Shown here in pieces: positions 63,195 through 64,000 of a stretch of DNA of 64,000 nt. A program made the position numbers and the translations under genes. Where the stretch lies: the NCBI GenBank assembly GCA_025526995.1, contig JAHLKG010000014.1, positions 558,001 through 622,000 on the forward strand, given 5' to 3'. Source of the stretch: Powellomyces hirtus (Eukaryota; Chytridiomycota; Chytridiomycetes; Spizellomycetales; Powellomycetaceae). Position 1 is the stretch's first letter. Every line of letters starts with the position of its first letter. The notes beneath the pieces were generated by a model that worked only from the letters and a program-made list of their open reading frames with translations, ran no database searches and was not told the origin of the DNA.

Positions 63195-64000
63195 AAATGT
63201 ATCAGGAAGCAGTGGGGGTCCTCACTTGGGCCTCCATCACATGGCGATGGGATATCGCCACTGCAGTCGGTTACGTTGCGCGCCGCGTGGCCGCACCTAC
63301 CAACTCCGACTGGAACAATGTTAAGCGCATTTTCCGCTATTTGAAGGGTACCCGCGATTATGCCCTCAAGTTCACATCCGAACATAATGATCCGCGTGGC
63401 CTACGCGTATTCACGGATGCGGATTATGCAGGAGAACTCACCGACCGGACGTCCACTACAGGTATTTTGGCCCTTTACAATGGGTTTCCTGTTCTGTGGA
63501 AAAGCAGCAAGCAGAAGTGCACCGCTCAAAGTACGACTGAAGCGGAGTACATAGCTGCCAGTACCGGCCACAACAAAGCCAAATGGCTACGCCAACTCTT
63601 GGCGGAAGTTTTGGGACCTCAACCAGATTACAAATCTCGACCGGTCCCTCTCCATGTCCATAATCAGAGCGCCGGGGCCTTGATTCAGTCTAAGGCTATC
63701 AACCAACGCACCAAACACATCGACATTCGGTACCACGCTATACGTGATTCGTTCGCACAGCGGATTATCGAAATCATCGACACCAATACGGAGGATCAAC
63801 TGGCGGACATCTTTACGAAGCCTTTTCCCACTGTCAAACATAAGGACACTGTCCTGAGGATTACAAACGGGACTCATATATTTGATGAAAGAATACGCAA
63901 TGAGGGCGCGCCTACGGAAGCACACCGAGCTCAAGTGTTACTCGCTGAATGTCAGGAGAATTACTCACAACACTGGCTTACCTTGGCATCTACACCGCAA
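63185..64000 (+). pseudogene. pol: Copia-B RNase H region (runs off the window)
   Basis: In a frame shifted from RT by a one-base loss: LTWASITWRWDIATAVGYV, RIFRYLKGTRDYAL, VFTDADYAGE (first catalytic Asp), KQKCTAQSTTEAEYIAAS (Glu and neighbours), VHNQSAGALIQ, TKHIDIRYHAIRD and EDQLADIFTKPFP, the standard copia RNase H blocks. The tail (THIFDERIRNEG, LLAECQENY, HWLTLAST) matches the minus-strand copy at 7124-7419. It has no stop before the window ends. Confidence 0.88.

Larger units (their letters stand above)
58860..64000 (+). mobile_element. Copia-B, Ty1/copia element with chromodomain (truncated by window)
   Basis: 5' LTR 58860-59099, half-tRNA primer site, Gag-PR-INT-chromodomain ORF, RT and RNase H readings to the window end. 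The 3' region and 3' LTR lie outside. It inserted into a Harbinger transposon. A minus-strand relative at 6109-7419 shows the 3' end. Confidence 0.92.

Overview
This is a nuclear window from a fungus. The protein genes that are not transposons (eIF2-alpha, a SET-domain protein, a Drs2-type P4-ATPase, Sec16, seryl-tRNA synthetase, an ankyrin protein) are split by short introns of about 57-150 bp, mostly with GTRNGT donors, CTAAC/CTGAC-like branch points and YAG acceptors. This and the chromovirus-type retrotransposons fit a fungus, perhaps an early-diverging (chytrid-like) one, but I cannot name the species. There is no sign of bacterial organisation, CRISPR or operons.

Layout. (1) 1-20350 is a pile of nested retroelements: a degenerate copia fragment, a Gypsy-B element broken by Copia-A, a minus-strand Copia-B carrying a full Gypsy-A (7420-15390), then a second Gypsy-B body with a tiny 320-bp TRIM inside it. 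(2) 20700-38700 is a compact host island: eIF2-alpha(-), SET protein(+), P4-ATPase(-), Sec16(+), seryl-tRNA synthetase(-), with divergent promoters at 21952-22276 and 27107-28361 and a convergent 3' region at 36464-36905. (3) 38700-41531 is repeat-rich intergenic DNA. (4) 41532-49726 is a second Gypsy-A on the minus strand with a perfect 5-bp target duplication (TGTGG). (5) 50551-52351 is an ankyrin-repeat gene. (6) 52352-58859 holds old LTR fragments, a solo Gypsy-B LTR and a broken PIF/Harbinger transposon. (7) 58860-64000 is a plus-strand Copia-B that runs off the window.

Family names used here are local labels. Gypsy-A: LTR about 275 bp starting TGTAATGAGG. Gypsy-B: LTR about 420 bp starting TGTGAGATGG. 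Copia-A: LTR 367 bp starting TATTGGAATG. Copia-B: LTR 240 bp starting TGTTAGCACG.

The most unusual content is in the retroelements. Both Gypsy-A copies carry, between pol and the 3' LTR, an antisense four-exon gene for a small RING-like Cys/His-rich protein with its own TATA-like box, next to an array of short perfect hairpins whose arms differ but stay complementary. Copia-B, an unrelated family, also has an antisense, apparently spliced ORF in the same relative place. Copia-B additionally has a chromodomain between its integrase and reverse transcriptase, a domain normally associated with Ty3/gypsy chromoviruses. The 320-bp TRIM has 74-bp LTRs, a half-tRNA primer site and a clean 5-bp target duplication. 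I can see structure and homology only; expression and function are inference.
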